Below are positions 24,587-31,597 of a stretch of 33,642 bases of DNA, piece after piece. Made by a program: the position numbers and the translations under genes. The notes beneath the pieces are model-generated. The model saw only the letters and a list, made by a program, of their open reading frames with translations, did not search any database and was not told the origin of the DNA. The DNA comes from Acidimicrobiaceae bacterium (GTDB lineage: Bacteria; Actinomycetota; Acidimicrobiia; Acidimicrobiales; RAAP-2), in contig DAHUZJ010000052.1 of the NCBI GenBank assembly GCA_027306585.1, forward strand, positions 1 through 33,642, given 5' to 3'. Each line of letters opens with the position of its first letter. Within the stretch, counting starts at the first letter, position 1.

Positions 24587-24841
24587 ATGTGCCCTTCGAC
24601 GTCCGGGTCGGAGTGGGTCGCCCGACTGGCGGCCGAGCTCGGCGTGCCGGCCCCGACGCCCGAGGAGGTCGACACGCTCCTCGGGCTGGCCGGCGTGGCT
24701 GCGCACGCCTCCGAGCGCACGGCGGCGCCGCTGAGCACCTGGCTCGTGGGCCGGGCCGGCATCCCGCCGGCGGAGGCCGCCCAGCTGGCACGCCGGCTGG
24801 CAGACGAGCTCGACACCGGGAACGGGGACGGCGGGGGATGA
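24587..24841 (+). CDS. DUF6457-type small protein of the molybdenum cofactor locus
   Basis: An 84-aa helical protein (SEWVARLAAELGVPAPTPEEVDTLL..., AAHASERTAAPLSTWLVG, AEAAQLARRLADEL). It resembles DUF6457 proteins, which in actinobacteria sit beside or fused to molybdenum cofactor genes and have no known activity. It is the first gene of the plus-strand operon and appears to be translated from a leaderless mRNA. The next gene, fdhD, starts 79 bp later at the chosen ATG. The DUF name is from recall of small actinobacterial family members and should be treated as likely, not proven. A structural or assembly role in Moco insertion is a guess. Confidence 0.7.
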   Translation: MCPSTSGSEWVARLAAELGVPAPTPEEVDTLLGLAGVAAHASERTAAPLSTWLVGRAGIPPAEAAQLARRLADELDTGNGDGGG

Positions 24842-24920
24842 GGCGTCTCGGGCCGGCAACGGGTACACCGTGGTGGGTGAGCGCCCCACGCACCACCACC
24901 ACCGGCCTGCAGGTCGCCCG

Positions 24921-25775
24921 ATGACCCAGGCGCTCGAGGGCCGGGCCGGGCCGGTCGAGCAGGTCCAGGTGCACGTCCTCGCAGGCGCCACGCTGACCAG
25001 CCGCTCGGACTACGTGGTCGGCGAGGAGCCGCTCGAGATGCGTCTCGGCGCGCCCGGGAGCGAGCCTGCGCCGGTGGCGGTGACGATGCGCACGCCTGGC
25101 CACGACTTCGAGCTCGCGGTGGGCTTCCTCCTCTCCGAGGGGCTGCTGGCCTCGATGGCCGATCTCCGGTCGGTGCGCTACTGCGACCTCCCCGAGGGCG
25201 ATCCCCAGCGGTACAACGTCGTGACCGTCACCGGCGCCGTGGCGCACGACGCTCCCCGCCGGCGGGCGACCACCGTGACGGCCGCCTGCGGAGTGTGCGG
25301 CACGGCCACCCTCGACGACCTCCGGGGCCGCTGCCCGGCCGTGCCGAAGGGTCACCGGGTGGCCCCCGACCTCCTGACCTCGCTGCCCGATCGTCTCCGC
25401 AAGGAGCAGCGGATGTTCGAGCGCACTGGCGGCCTCCACGCCGCCGGGCTCTACGAGCACACCGGGCGTCTGCTGGCCGTCCGGGAGGACGTGGGCCGGC
25501 ACAACGCCGTCGACAAGCTCGTCGGATGGTCGGCGATGCAGGGCCGGCTCCCGCTGTCGACAGCCATGCTCGTCGTCTCCGGCCGGGTGAGCTTCGAGAT
25601 CGTGCAGAAGGCAGCCGTGGCCGGCGTGCCCATCGTGGTGGCGGTGTCGGCGCCCTCGAGCCTGGCCGTCGACACGGCACAGGCCCTCGGCATGACCCTG
25701 GCCGGCTTCGTCCGGGACGGGCGGGCCAACATCTACTCCGCCCCCTGGCGACTGAGCCTGGCGGAAGCGTCGTGA
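24921..25775 (+). CDS. fdhD: Formate dehydrogenase accessory sulfurtransferase FdhD
   Basis: A 284-aa FdhD. It passes sulfur from a cysteine desulfurase to the molybdenum cofactor of formate dehydrogenase, which is needed for activity. Seen: EEPLEMRLG and TPGHDFELAVGFLLSEGL near the start, the functional CGVC at 123-126, FERTGGLHAAGLY, VREDVGRHNAVDKLVGW and SGRVSFEIVQKAA. All are family signatures. The ATG at 24921 with a weak AGG site is used; upstream GTGs at 24870 and 24873 would add a His-rich extension. The stop overlaps the GTG of moaC. No formate dehydrogenase gene is in the window, so it must lie elsewhere. The gene links this locus to formate oxidation. Confidence 0.9.
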   Translation: MTQALEGRAGPVEQVQVHVLAGATLTSRSDYVVGEEPLEMRLGAPGSEPAPVAVTMRTPGHDFELAVGFLLSEGLLASMADLRSVRYCDLPEGDPQRYNVVTVTGAVAHDAPRRRATTVTAACGVCGTATLDDLRGRCPAVPKGHRVAPDLLTSLPDRLRKEQRMFERTGGLHAAGLYEHTGRLLAVREDVGRHNAVDKLVGWSAMQGRLPLSTAMLVVSGRVSFEIVQKAAVAGVPIVVAVSAPSSLAVDTAQALGMTLAGFVRDGRANIYSAPWRLSLAEAS

Positions 25776-26290
25776 CCCCCACGCACCAGGGCCGGAGCGG
25801 CCGCAGCGGCCACAGCGGCCGGAGCGAGGGGCGCCTGACGCACGTCGACGAGCACGGCAAGGCCCGGATGGTCGACGTCACGGGCAAGGCCGTCACCGCC
25901 CGGGTGGCCATCGCCCGCTGCGCCGTTCGGGCGGCGCCGGAGGCGCTCCGCCGGCTCCCGGGGTCCGATCCGGACCCCGTGGGCACGGCCAAGGTCGCCG
26001 GGGTGCGGGCAGCCAAGCTCACCTACCAGCTCATTCCGCTGTGCCACCCGCTCCTGCTCGACGACCTGCGCGTCGAGGTCGACCGGACCGACGAGGGCTT
26101 CGCGGTGGAGGCGATGGCGACGGTGCACGACCGGACCGGCGTCGAGATGGAGGCCCTCACCGCCTGCGGTGCCGCCGGCCTGTCCCTCTTGATGGCGCTG
26201 CTGCCGTTCGACCCGCGGGCGACGATGGTCGACCTCACCCTGTGGCACAAGTCCGGAGGACGTTCGGGGACGTGGGAGCGCCGGCCGTGA
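25772..26290 (+). CDS. moaC: MoaC-family protein lacking canonical catalytic residues
   Basis: A 172-aa MoaC-like protein, with MoaC converting the MoaA product to cyclic pyranopterin monophosphate. Family segments are clear: LTHVDEHGKARMVDVTGKA, AAKLTYQLIPLCHP (His92 = E. coli His77), GVEMEALTA (Glu125 and Glu127) and KSGGRSG. However, aligned by eye, E. coli Lys51 is Asp66 here, Asp128 is Met141 and Lys131 is Leu144. The DMCKAV segment is replaced by MALLPF. These lysines are essential in E. coli. The first 20 residues are a Gly/Arg/Ser-rich extension. The GTG overlaps the fdhD stop (GTGA), and the stop overlaps mobA. It may have a changed role, or a second normal moaC exists elsewhere. Confidence 0.85.
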   Translation: MTPTHQGRSGRSGHSGRSEGRLTHVDEHGKARMVDVTGKAVTARVAIARCAVRAAPEALRRLPGSDPDPVGTAKVAGVRAAKLTYQLIPLCHPLLLDDLRVEVDRTDEGFAVEAMATVHDRTGVEMEALTACGAAGLSLLMALLPFDPRATMVDLTLWHKSGGRSGTWERRP

Positions 26291-26919
26291 CGGCGTGCGC
26301 CGGGCTCCTCCTGACGGGCGGCACCAGCAACCGGATGGGCGCCGACAAGGCCTCGCTGCGGCTGGGCGACGACCCCACCCCGCTGGGCGCCCGCCTCGCG
26401 ACGCTGCTCGACGCCGTTGCGCAAGGGCCGGTCCTCGAGGTGGGACCTGGCCGCACCGGGCTGCAGGCCGTTGCCGACGACGAGCCCGGTGGCGGGCCGC
26501 TGCAGGCGATCGCCGCCGGCGCCCGGGCGCTCGTCGGGCTCGGGTGGGACGGCGCGGCGCTGGTGCTGGCGTGCGACCTCCCGCTCCTCTCTCCCCTCGC
26601 CGTACGGCTCCTCGCCGACTGGCCCGGCCAGGGCGCCGCCGTCCCGGTGGTGGCCGACCGACGCCAGCCGCTGTGCGCACGCTGGGCCGCGAGCGACCTG
26701 CGGGCCGCGAGGCGCTTGGCCGGCGAGGGTCAGCGGTCCCTGCGGGGGCTCCCCGCGTCGCCGGCACTGCTCACCGGGGCGACATGGCCGGCCGGGGTGA
26801 CGGCCGCCACGTTCGCCGACGCCGACACCCCGGCCGACCTGGCTGCGGCCGGGGTGGCTGCGGCCGGGGTGGCTGCGGCCGTTTCTTCTCCGTGGACGCC
26901 GGGTAGGGCCGGGCGATGA
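26287..26919 (+). CDS. mobA: Molybdenum cofactor guanylyl/cytidylyltransferase (MobA-like)
   Basis: A 210-aa nucleotidyltransferase. MobA attaches GMP to molybdopterin to make the bis-MGD cofactor used by enzymes such as formate dehydrogenase. Seen: the nucleotide-binding LLTGGTSNRMGADKASLRLG near the start (Gly-rich loop, RMG, Lys) and LACDLPLLSP, with the metal-binding Asp, in the middle. An MocA-type cytidylyltransferase is the alternative. The C-terminus has an AAAGV repeat of low complexity. The GTG overlaps the moaC stop and its stop overlaps the moaE ATG (ATGA), so it is tightly coupled. FdhD in the same operon makes a guanylyl product more likely. Confidence 0.82.
   Translation: MTACAGLLLTGGTSNRMGADKASLRLGDDPTPLGARLATLLDAVAQGPVLEVGPGRTGLQAVADDEPGGGPLQAIAAGARALVGLGWDGAALVLACDLPLLSPLAVRLLADWPGQGAAVPVVADRRQPLCARWAASDLRAARRLAGEGQRSLRGLPASPALLTGATWPAGVTAATFADADTPADLAAAGVAAAGVAAAVSSPWTPGRAGR
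26842..26880 (+). repeat. 15-bp tandem repeat near the mobA 3' end
   Basis: GCTGCGGCCGGGGTG occurs twice in full and once as a partial copy. It encodes AAAGVAAAGVAAA. The period keeps the frame, and it lies outside the conserved fold. Confidence 0.8.
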
Positions 26920-27443
26920 CCGGGACCGCACCCGCGGGGCAGCCCGCGCCGACCAGGGAGCCGGCACCGCCGGCCCAGGGCAACACGTGGGTGGCGCTCA
27001 GCGCGGCGCCCTTGCCGGTCGACGAGATCGCCCGTTGGGCCAAGGAACCGCCGAGCGGCGCGGTGGTGCTGTTCTGTGGCTGCGTCCGCGACCACAGCCC
27101 CGGGCGGACGGGGGTCGTGGCACTGGAGTACGAGGCCTACGACGGGCCCGCCCTTCGGCGCATGGAAGAGGTGGCGGACGCGGCGCGACGTCGTTGGCCG
27201 GCCGTCGGCCGCCTGGCGATCGTCCACCGGGTCGGCCTGCTGCAGGTGTCGGACGACGCCGTGGCCGTGGCCGTGGCCTCTCCGCACCGCGACGATGCCT
27301 TCGAGGCCGCCCGGTACTGCATCGACACCGTCAAGGCGACCGTGCCGCTGTGGAAGCGGGAGCGTTGGACGGGCGACGCCGACAGTCCCGGTGGCGAGGA
27401 CTGGGGCACGTGCGCCCACGACCTGGAGGCGGTCGAGCCGTGA
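26916..27443 (+). CDS. moaE: Molybdopterin synthase catalytic subunit MoaE
   Basis: A 175-aa MoaE. With MoaD it adds the dithiolene sulfurs to cyclic pyranopterin monophosphate. Seen: SGAVVLFCGCVRDHSPG, VVALEYEAYDGPALRRM, RLAIVHRVGLLQVSDDAVAVAVASPHR, and the catalytic lysine region TVKATVPLWKRERW. The first ~24 residues are Pro/Ala-rich and may not be part of the fold, so a later start is possible. The ATG overlaps the mobA stop (ATGA) and its stop overlaps the moaA GTG (GTGA). Confidence 0.9.
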   Translation: MTGTAPAGQPAPTREPAPPAQGNTWVALSAAPLPVDEIARWAKEPPSGAVVLFCGCVRDHSPGRTGVVALEYEAYDGPALRRMEEVADAARRRWPAVGRLAIVHRVGLLQVSDDAVAVAVASPHRDDAFEAARYCIDTVKATVPLWKRERWTGDADSPGGEDWGTCAHDLEAVEP

Positions 27444-28543
27444 CCGTGACCGTCGCCGTCGGCCTCCCTTCCCCGCAGCGGCGACCGACGATGCCCGACA
27501 CGGGGCCGCTGGTCGACCGCTTCGGGCGGGTCCACGACGACCTCCGGCTGTCGGTCACCGATCGCTGCAACTTCCGCTGTACGTACTGCATGCCCGAGAC
27601 CGGCATGCGCTTCCTGCCGCGCCACCAGCTCCTGACCGTCGACGAACTGGTCCGGGTGGCCGACGTCGCCCACCGCCTCGGTGTCGGCACCGTGCGCCTC
27701 ACGGGCGGCGAGCCGCTCCTGCGCCGGGAGCTGCCCGAGCTCGTCGCGGCGCTCGCCGGGCTCGGGTACCGGGACGTCGCCCTCACCACCAACGGCATGC
27801 TGCTGGGCCGCATGGCGGCCCGCCTGGCGGCGGCGGGCCTCACGCGGGTCAACATCAGCTGCGACTCCCTCCGCCCGGACCGGTTCGCGGCGATCCGGCG
27901 CCGCGGCGATCTGGCGACGGTGCTCGCCGCCATGGACGCCGCCGAGGAAGCCGGGCTCCGCCCCCTCAAGATCAACGTCGTGCTCGTCGCCGGGCAGAAC
28001 GACGACGAGGTGCTCGACTTCGCCGAGCTCGCCCGGCGCACCGGCCGCACGGTGCGCTTCATCGAGTTCATGCCGCTCGACGCCGAGCACCAGTGGCACC
28101 CCGACCGCGTGGTGGCCGGAGAGGACGTGCTGGCCGCCATCGACCGCGTGCACCCCCTGGTCTCGGTGACCGGGACCGATGGCTCCGGAGCGGCCGGCCT
28201 GGCGGTCACCGACACCGATGTCGACAGCGAGGTCGCCGACCACGCACCTGCCGAGCGGTTCCGCTTCGCCGACGGCCAGGGGGAGATCGGGATCGTGCGC
28301 AGCGTCACGCGGCCGTTCTGCGGCGACTGCAACCGCCTCCGGGTCACCGCCGACGGCAACGTGCGCAACTGCCTCTTCTCCGACGACGAGCGGTCGCTGG
28401 TCGACCTGCTGCGGGACGGCGGCAGCGACGAGGAGATCGCGCTGGTCCTGCGCCGGGCCGTCTGGGACAAGCGCGCCGGGCACGGCCTCGACGACCCCGG
28501 ATTCGCCCCGACGCGCCGCTCGATGTCGATGATCGGGGGCTGA
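27440..28543 (+). CDS. moaA: GTP 3',8-cyclase MoaA (radical SAM)
   Basis: The first enzyme of molybdopterin synthesis, 367 aa from the GTG. It uses radical SAM chemistry to turn GTP into 3',8-cyclo-GTP. Seen: the N-terminal cluster CNFRCTYC with Cys43, Cys47 and Cys50, RLTGGEPLLRRELPEL, and the C-terminal second cluster FCGDCNRLRVTADGNVRNC. The protein ends in GG, as functional MoaA requires. The GTG at 27440 overlaps the moaE stop like the other pairs here; an ATG at 27491 would give 350 aa. The linker VTDTDVDSEVADHAPAERF before the second cluster is longer than in E. coli. The stop is 1 bp from the moaD start. Confidence 0.92.
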   Translation: MTVTVAVGLPSPQRRPTMPDTGPLVDRFGRVHDDLRLSVTDRCNFRCTYCMPETGMRFLPRHQLLTVDELVRVADVAHRLGVGTVRLTGGEPLLRRELPELVAALAGLGYRDVALTTNGMLLGRMAARLAAAGLTRVNISCDSLRPDRFAAIRRRGDLATVLAAMDAAEEAGLRPLKINVVLVAGQNDDEVLDFAELARRTGRTVRFIEFMPLDAEHQWHPDRVVAGEDVLAAIDRVHPLVSVTGTDGSGAAGLAVTDTDVDSEVADHAPAERFRFADGQGEIGIVRSVTRPFCGDCNRLRVTADGNVRNCLFSDDERSLVDLLRDGGSDEEIALVLRRAVWDKRAGHGLDDPGFAPTRRSMSMIGG

Positions 28544-28544
28544 C

Positions 28545-28784
28545 GTGCCGCGTGTCCTGCTGTTCGGACCCGCCCGGGACGTGGCCGGCGGTGCCTCCCG
28601 CACGGACCTCGCCGGGGCGACGGTGAAGGACGTGTTGGCCGACGGCAGCGCCCGGTACGGGCCCGTCTTCGCCGACCTGTGCCACCACGCCCAAGTGTGG
28701 GTGAACGGCGAGCCGGCGGACGAGGCGACGGCCGTCGGCGACGCCGACGAGGTGGCGCTGCTGCCACCGGTCTCCGGCGGCTGA
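28545..28784 (+). CDS. moaD: Molybdopterin synthase sulfur carrier subunit MoaD
   Basis: A 79-aa ubiquitin-like sulfur carrier. Its C-terminal Gly-Gly (…PPVSGG) is adenylated and thiocarboxylated, then gives sulfur to MoaE. Seen: VRVLLFGPARDVAGG-like PRVLLFGPARDVAGGASR at the N-terminus, VWVNGEPAD in the middle and DADEVALLPPVSGG at the end. Starts with GTG 1 bp after the moaA stop and is the last gene of the operon. The E1-like MoeB/MoeZ is not in the window. Confidence 0.9.
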   Translation: MPRVLLFGPARDVAGGASRTDLAGATVKDVLADGSARYGPVFADLCHHAQVWVNGEPADEATAVGDADEVALLPPVSGG

Positions 28785-28805
28785 GCACGGTCGGCCCACG
28801 GCCCG

Positions 28806-29243
28806 TCAGCGTTCGGGCCGAGCGGCCACCGGGGGCGCCGGGGGCGCCATGGCCACCGGGGGCGCCGGGAGCGCCAGGCGTGCGGCTCGGGCCCGGGCAC
28901 GTGACCGCCGGGCGGCGAGGTGCTCTCCGCACCGGTAGCGCACCTCGACGGCCACCCATCCGCCGGTGGCGCACAACCCGACCACGAGGGCGACCATGGC
29001 GACGTTGACGAGGTACCCGAGGGCCACGTAGCCCCCCAGGCCGAGGAACGACAGGGCCACGACAGCCCCGCCGGCGAGGCACGAGCCGTAGGCAGCGCCC
29101 CCGGCCTGGAGCGGCGGCCCTGGCGGCATCGACGGCGGCCCTGGCGGCATCGACGGCGGCCCTGGCGGCATCGACGGCGGCCGCCGCCGCGCCGACGGGT
29201 GGGCCGCCGACCGCGGCCCCACTCTGCCCACCGTCCAGGCCAT
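28806..29243 (-). CDS. Small membrane protein with SMPPGPP repeats
   Basis: A 145-aa protein of unknown family. The N-terminal ~55 residues carry three SMPPGPP repeats in a Pro-rich, basic region. Then come two hydrophobic segments, about residues 55-75 (GGAVVALSFLGLGGYVALGY) and 77-97 (VNVAMVALVVGLCATGGWV). A basic, Arg/Ala/Pro-rich tail follows. The ATG at 29243 has a TATGCC box 6 nt upstream, suggesting a leaderless mRNA. It is divergent from the SDR gene (58 bp apart) and convergent with moaD. The gene may be real, as the membrane segments are well formed, but its low complexity makes this uncertain. Confidence 0.5.
   Translation of the reverse strand: MAWTVGRVGPRSAAHPSARRRPPSMPPGPPSMPPGPPSMPPGPPLQAGGAAYGSCLAGGAVVALSFLGLGGYVALGYLVNVAMVALVVGLCATGGWVAVEVRYRCGEHLAARRSRARARAARLALPAPPVAMAPPAPPVAARPER
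29113..29175. repeat. Three perfect 21-bp tandem repeats
   Basis: Three identical 21-bp units (29113-29133, 29134-29154, 29155-29175) built from GGCGGC, CCTGGCGGC and ATCGAC, with a partial fourth. On the minus strand they encode SMPPGPP each. Perfect identity suggests recent expansion. Confidence 0.85.
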
Positions 29244-29249
29244 GACGCC

Positions 29250-29255
29250 GGCATA
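29250..29255 (-). promoter_or_regulatory. Possible -10 box for the small membrane protein
   Basis: TATGCC on the minus strand lies 6 nt before the ATG at 29243. It lacks the final T of TANNNT, so it is a weak match. Confidence 0.25.
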
Positions 29256-29288
29256 CCCGATCCTGGGGCGTCCCGACACCGACCCTGC

Positions 29289-29294
29289 TAGACC
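29289..29294 (+). promoter_or_regulatory. Possible -10 box for the SDR gene
   Basis: TAGACC lies 7 nt before the ATG at 29302, with no Shine-Dalgarno between. The last base differs from TANNNT. It fits the leaderless spacing seen at other genes in the window. Confidence 0.3.
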
Positions 29295-29301
29295 TGGGCC
29301 C

Positions 29302-30156
29302 ATGACGGACCTGCGGGGCAGGGTGGCCCTCGTGACCGGCGGGGCGGCCGGGATCGGCCGGCTCCTCGCCCTCGAGCTGGCCCGGAGGGGCGCGATCCCC
29401 GTGGTGTGGGACCTCGACGCCGAGCGCGTCGAGGCGGCGGTCGACGCGCTCCGACCCCTCGCCGGGGGCCGGACGCGGGGCTACGTGTGCGACGTGACGG
29501 ACGCCGGCGCCGTCGCCGCCACGGCCGCCCTGGTCCAGCAGGAGGTCGGCGATCCCGACGTCGTGGTGAACAACGCTGGCGTCGTCAGCGGCAAGCTCCT
29601 CGTCGACCTCGACGAGGCGAGCATCCGCCACACCTTCGAGGTCAACACGCTGGCCCTCTACTGGGTGACCAAGGCATTCCTCCCTGCGATGGTGGCGGCC
29701 AACCGTGGCCACGTCGTCACGATCGCCTCCGCAGCAGGCCTCCTCGGCGTGGCTCGCCAGACCGACTACTCGGGGTCGAAGCACGCAGCCGTCGGTTTCG
29801 ACGAGTCCCTCCGGGTGGAGCTGCACCGGACCGCACCGGGGATCGTCACCACCGTCGTCTGCCCGTACTACATCGACACGGGCATGTTCGCCGGCGTCCG
29901 CACCCGCATCCCGGCGCTCCTGCCGATCCTCCAGCCCGAGGACGTCGCCCGGCGCACCGCCGACGCCATCGCCCGGGACCGGCGCGTGGTCGTCCTCCCC
30001 CCGATCATCCGGCTCCTGCCGGTCCTGCGGGTCCTGCCGCCACTCGTCTTCGACCGGGTGATGGACCTCTTCGGCGTCAACACGTCGATGGACGAGTTCG
30101 TGGGGCACGTCGGCGCCGCGGCGCCGACGAAGGGGGGCGGCGCCGGCTCGGCGTAG
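29302..30156 (+). CDS. Short-chain dehydrogenase/reductase (SDR), 17beta-HSD11/retinol dehydrogenase-like
   Basis: A 284-aa classical SDR. Seen: the nucleotide-binding TGGAAGIG, an acidic residue after the second strand ([13 protein letters not shown]) that favours NAD, then NNAGVVSGK, catalytic Ser in IASAAG and YSGSK with Tyr and Lys. The C-terminal hydrophobic [31 protein letters not shown] resembles lipid-droplet or membrane-associated SDRs such as SDR16C members. It probably acts on a hydrophobic alcohol or ketone. The substrate cannot be read from the sequence. A strong GC hairpin follows the stop. Confidence 0.87.
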   Translation: MTDLRGRVALVTGGAAGIGRLLALELARRGAIPVVWDLDAERVEAAVDALRPLAGGRTRGYVCDVTDAGAVAATAALVQQEVGDPDVVVNNAGVVSGKLLVDLDEASIRHTFEVNTLALYWVTKAFLPAMVAANRGHVVTIASAAGLLGVARQTDYSGSKHAAVGFDESLRVELHRTAPGIVTTVVCPYYIDTGMFAGVRTRIPALLPILQPEDVARRTADAIARDRRVVVLPPIIRLLPVLRVLPPLVFDRVMDLFGVNTSMDEFVGHVGAAAPTKGGGAGSA

Positions 30157-30165
30157 CTCCCGGGC

Positions 30166-30190
30166 CCGACCGGGGGGCCCAGCCGGTCGG
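30166..30190 (+). terminator. Hairpin after the SDR gene
   Basis: CCGACCGG and CCGGTCGG form a perfect 8-bp stem with a 9-nt loop, 9 bp after the SDR stop. There is no T-run. Termination is inferred from position and stem strength. Confidence 0.5.
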
Positions 30191-30256
30191 CGATGCCAGG
30201 TGTCCCACCGCCGTGCCATGCTGAGCCGCCACGACCCATCAAGGAGGGGAGCCACG

Positions 30257-31504
30257 GTGCGCTGGAACCTTTCGCCCGACGACCTACCGACCGCATGGTT
30301 CAACGTGGCGCCGCATCTGCCGGCGCCGCTGCAGCCACCACTCCACCCCGGCACCCGAGAGCCTGTCGGCCCCGACGACCTGGCCCCCCTCTTCCCAATG
30401 GCCCTGATCGCCCAGGAGATGGCGACCGAGCCGACGATCGACATCCCCGGGCCGGTGCTCGACATCCTCCGGCTCTGGCGGCCCACGCCGCTCGTGCGGG
30501 CGACCCGGCTGGAGGAGGCGCTCGGCACGCCCGCGCGGATCTACTACAAGGACGAGTCCGTCTCCCCCGCCGGCTCCCACAAGCCCAACACCGCCGTGCC
30601 CCAGGCCTATTACAACAAGGCGGAGGGCACGACCCGGCTCACCACCGAGACCGGCGCCGGCCAATGGGGCAGCGCGCTCGCCTTCGCCTCGACCGTGTTC
30701 GACCTCGAGTGCATGGTCTACATGGTGCGGGCGTCCTTCGAGCAGAAGCCCTACCGCCGCGTCCTCATGGAGACGTGGGGGGCGCAGGTCACGGCGTCAC
30801 CCGTGGACGACCCGGGCCACCCCGGCTCCCTGGGCACCGCCATCAGCGACGCCGTGCGGGACGCCGCCGGACGCGACGACAGCCACTACTCGCTCGGGTC
30901 GGTCCTGAACCACGTCCTCCTCCACCAGACCGTGATCGGCCTCGAAGCCAAGGAGCAGCTCCGCCTGGCCGGGGAGCACCTCCCCGACGTCGTCATCGGT
31001 TCGTGCGGGGGCGGGTCGAACCTGGGCGGCATCAGCCTGCCGTTCGTGCCCGACGAGGGGGTGCGGCTCGTGGCGGTCGAGCCGGCGAGCTGCCCCACCC
31101 TGACGGCCGGCAGCTTCGACTACGACTTCGGCGACACGGCGGGCCTGACGCCGCTCCTCCCGATGTACACGCTCGGGCACGAGTTCGTCCCGCCGCCGAT
31201 CCACGCCGGCGGCCTGCGCTACCACGGCGACTCGCCCATCATCAGCTCGCTGGTCAAGGAGGGCCGGATGGAGGCCGTGGCCTATCCGCAGTCCAAGGTC
31301 TTCGAGGCGGCGATCCAGTTCGCCCGGTCGCAGGGCTCGGTGCCGGCCCCGGAGACGAGCCACGCCATCCGTGCCGTCATCGACGAGGCGCTGGCAGCCA
31401 AGGAGGAGGGCGCCGACCGCGTCATCCTCTTCAACTACTCCGGCCATGGCCTGCTCGACCTGTCGGCGTACGACGACTTCCTCCACGGGCGCCTCACCGA
31501 CTGA
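30257..31504 (+). CDS. TrpB2-type pyridoxal-phosphate-dependent enzyme
   Basis: A 415-aa TrpB-like protein of the TrpB2 type. Such proteins make tryptophan from indole and serine or act as stand-alone PLP enzymes. Seen: the PLP lysine in AGSHKPNTA (Lys109), the catalytic-domain [14 protein letters not shown], and the phosphate-binding [11 protein letters not shown]. TrpB2 has a longer N-terminus than TrpB1, and [17 protein letters not shown] is typical. AAGGAGGGG lies 7 nt before the GTG, a strong ribosome site. No trpA or other tryptophan gene is near, which agrees with a TrpB2 that does not need the alpha subunit. In TrpB2 literature roles include indole salvage. Confidence 0.87.
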   Translation: MRWNLSPDDLPTAWFNVAPHLPAPLQPPLHPGTREPVGPDDLAPLFPMALIAQEMATEPTIDIPGPVLDILRLWRPTPLVRATRLEEALGTPARIYYKDESVSPAGSHKPNTAVPQAYYNKAEGTTRLTTETGAGQWGSALAFASTVFDLECMVYMVRASFEQKPYRRVLMETWGAQVTASPVDDPGHPGSLGTAISDAVRDAAGRDDSHYSLGSVLNHVLLHQTVIGLEAKEQLRLAGEHLPDVVIGSCGGGSNLGGISLPFVPDEGVRLVAVEPASCPTLTAGSFDYDFGDTAGLTPLLPMYTLGHEFVPPPIHAGGLRYHGDSPIISSLVKEGRMEAVAYPQSKVFEAAIQFARSQGSVPAPETSHAIRAVIDEALAAKEEGADRVILFNYSGHGLLDLSAYDDFLHGRLTD

Positions 31505-31597
31505 CGGCGGCGAGCCGGTCCGCCAGGCGCTCGCCCCGGCACCGCGCTGGGGCCCACGTCGGCGGCCGCGACACGGACGACGGCCAGGAGGTCCCCC

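Noticed and set aside
27331-30528. A 1065-codon minus-strand frame
   Set aside because: It runs antisense through moaA, moaD and the SDR gene, and its product is low complexity.
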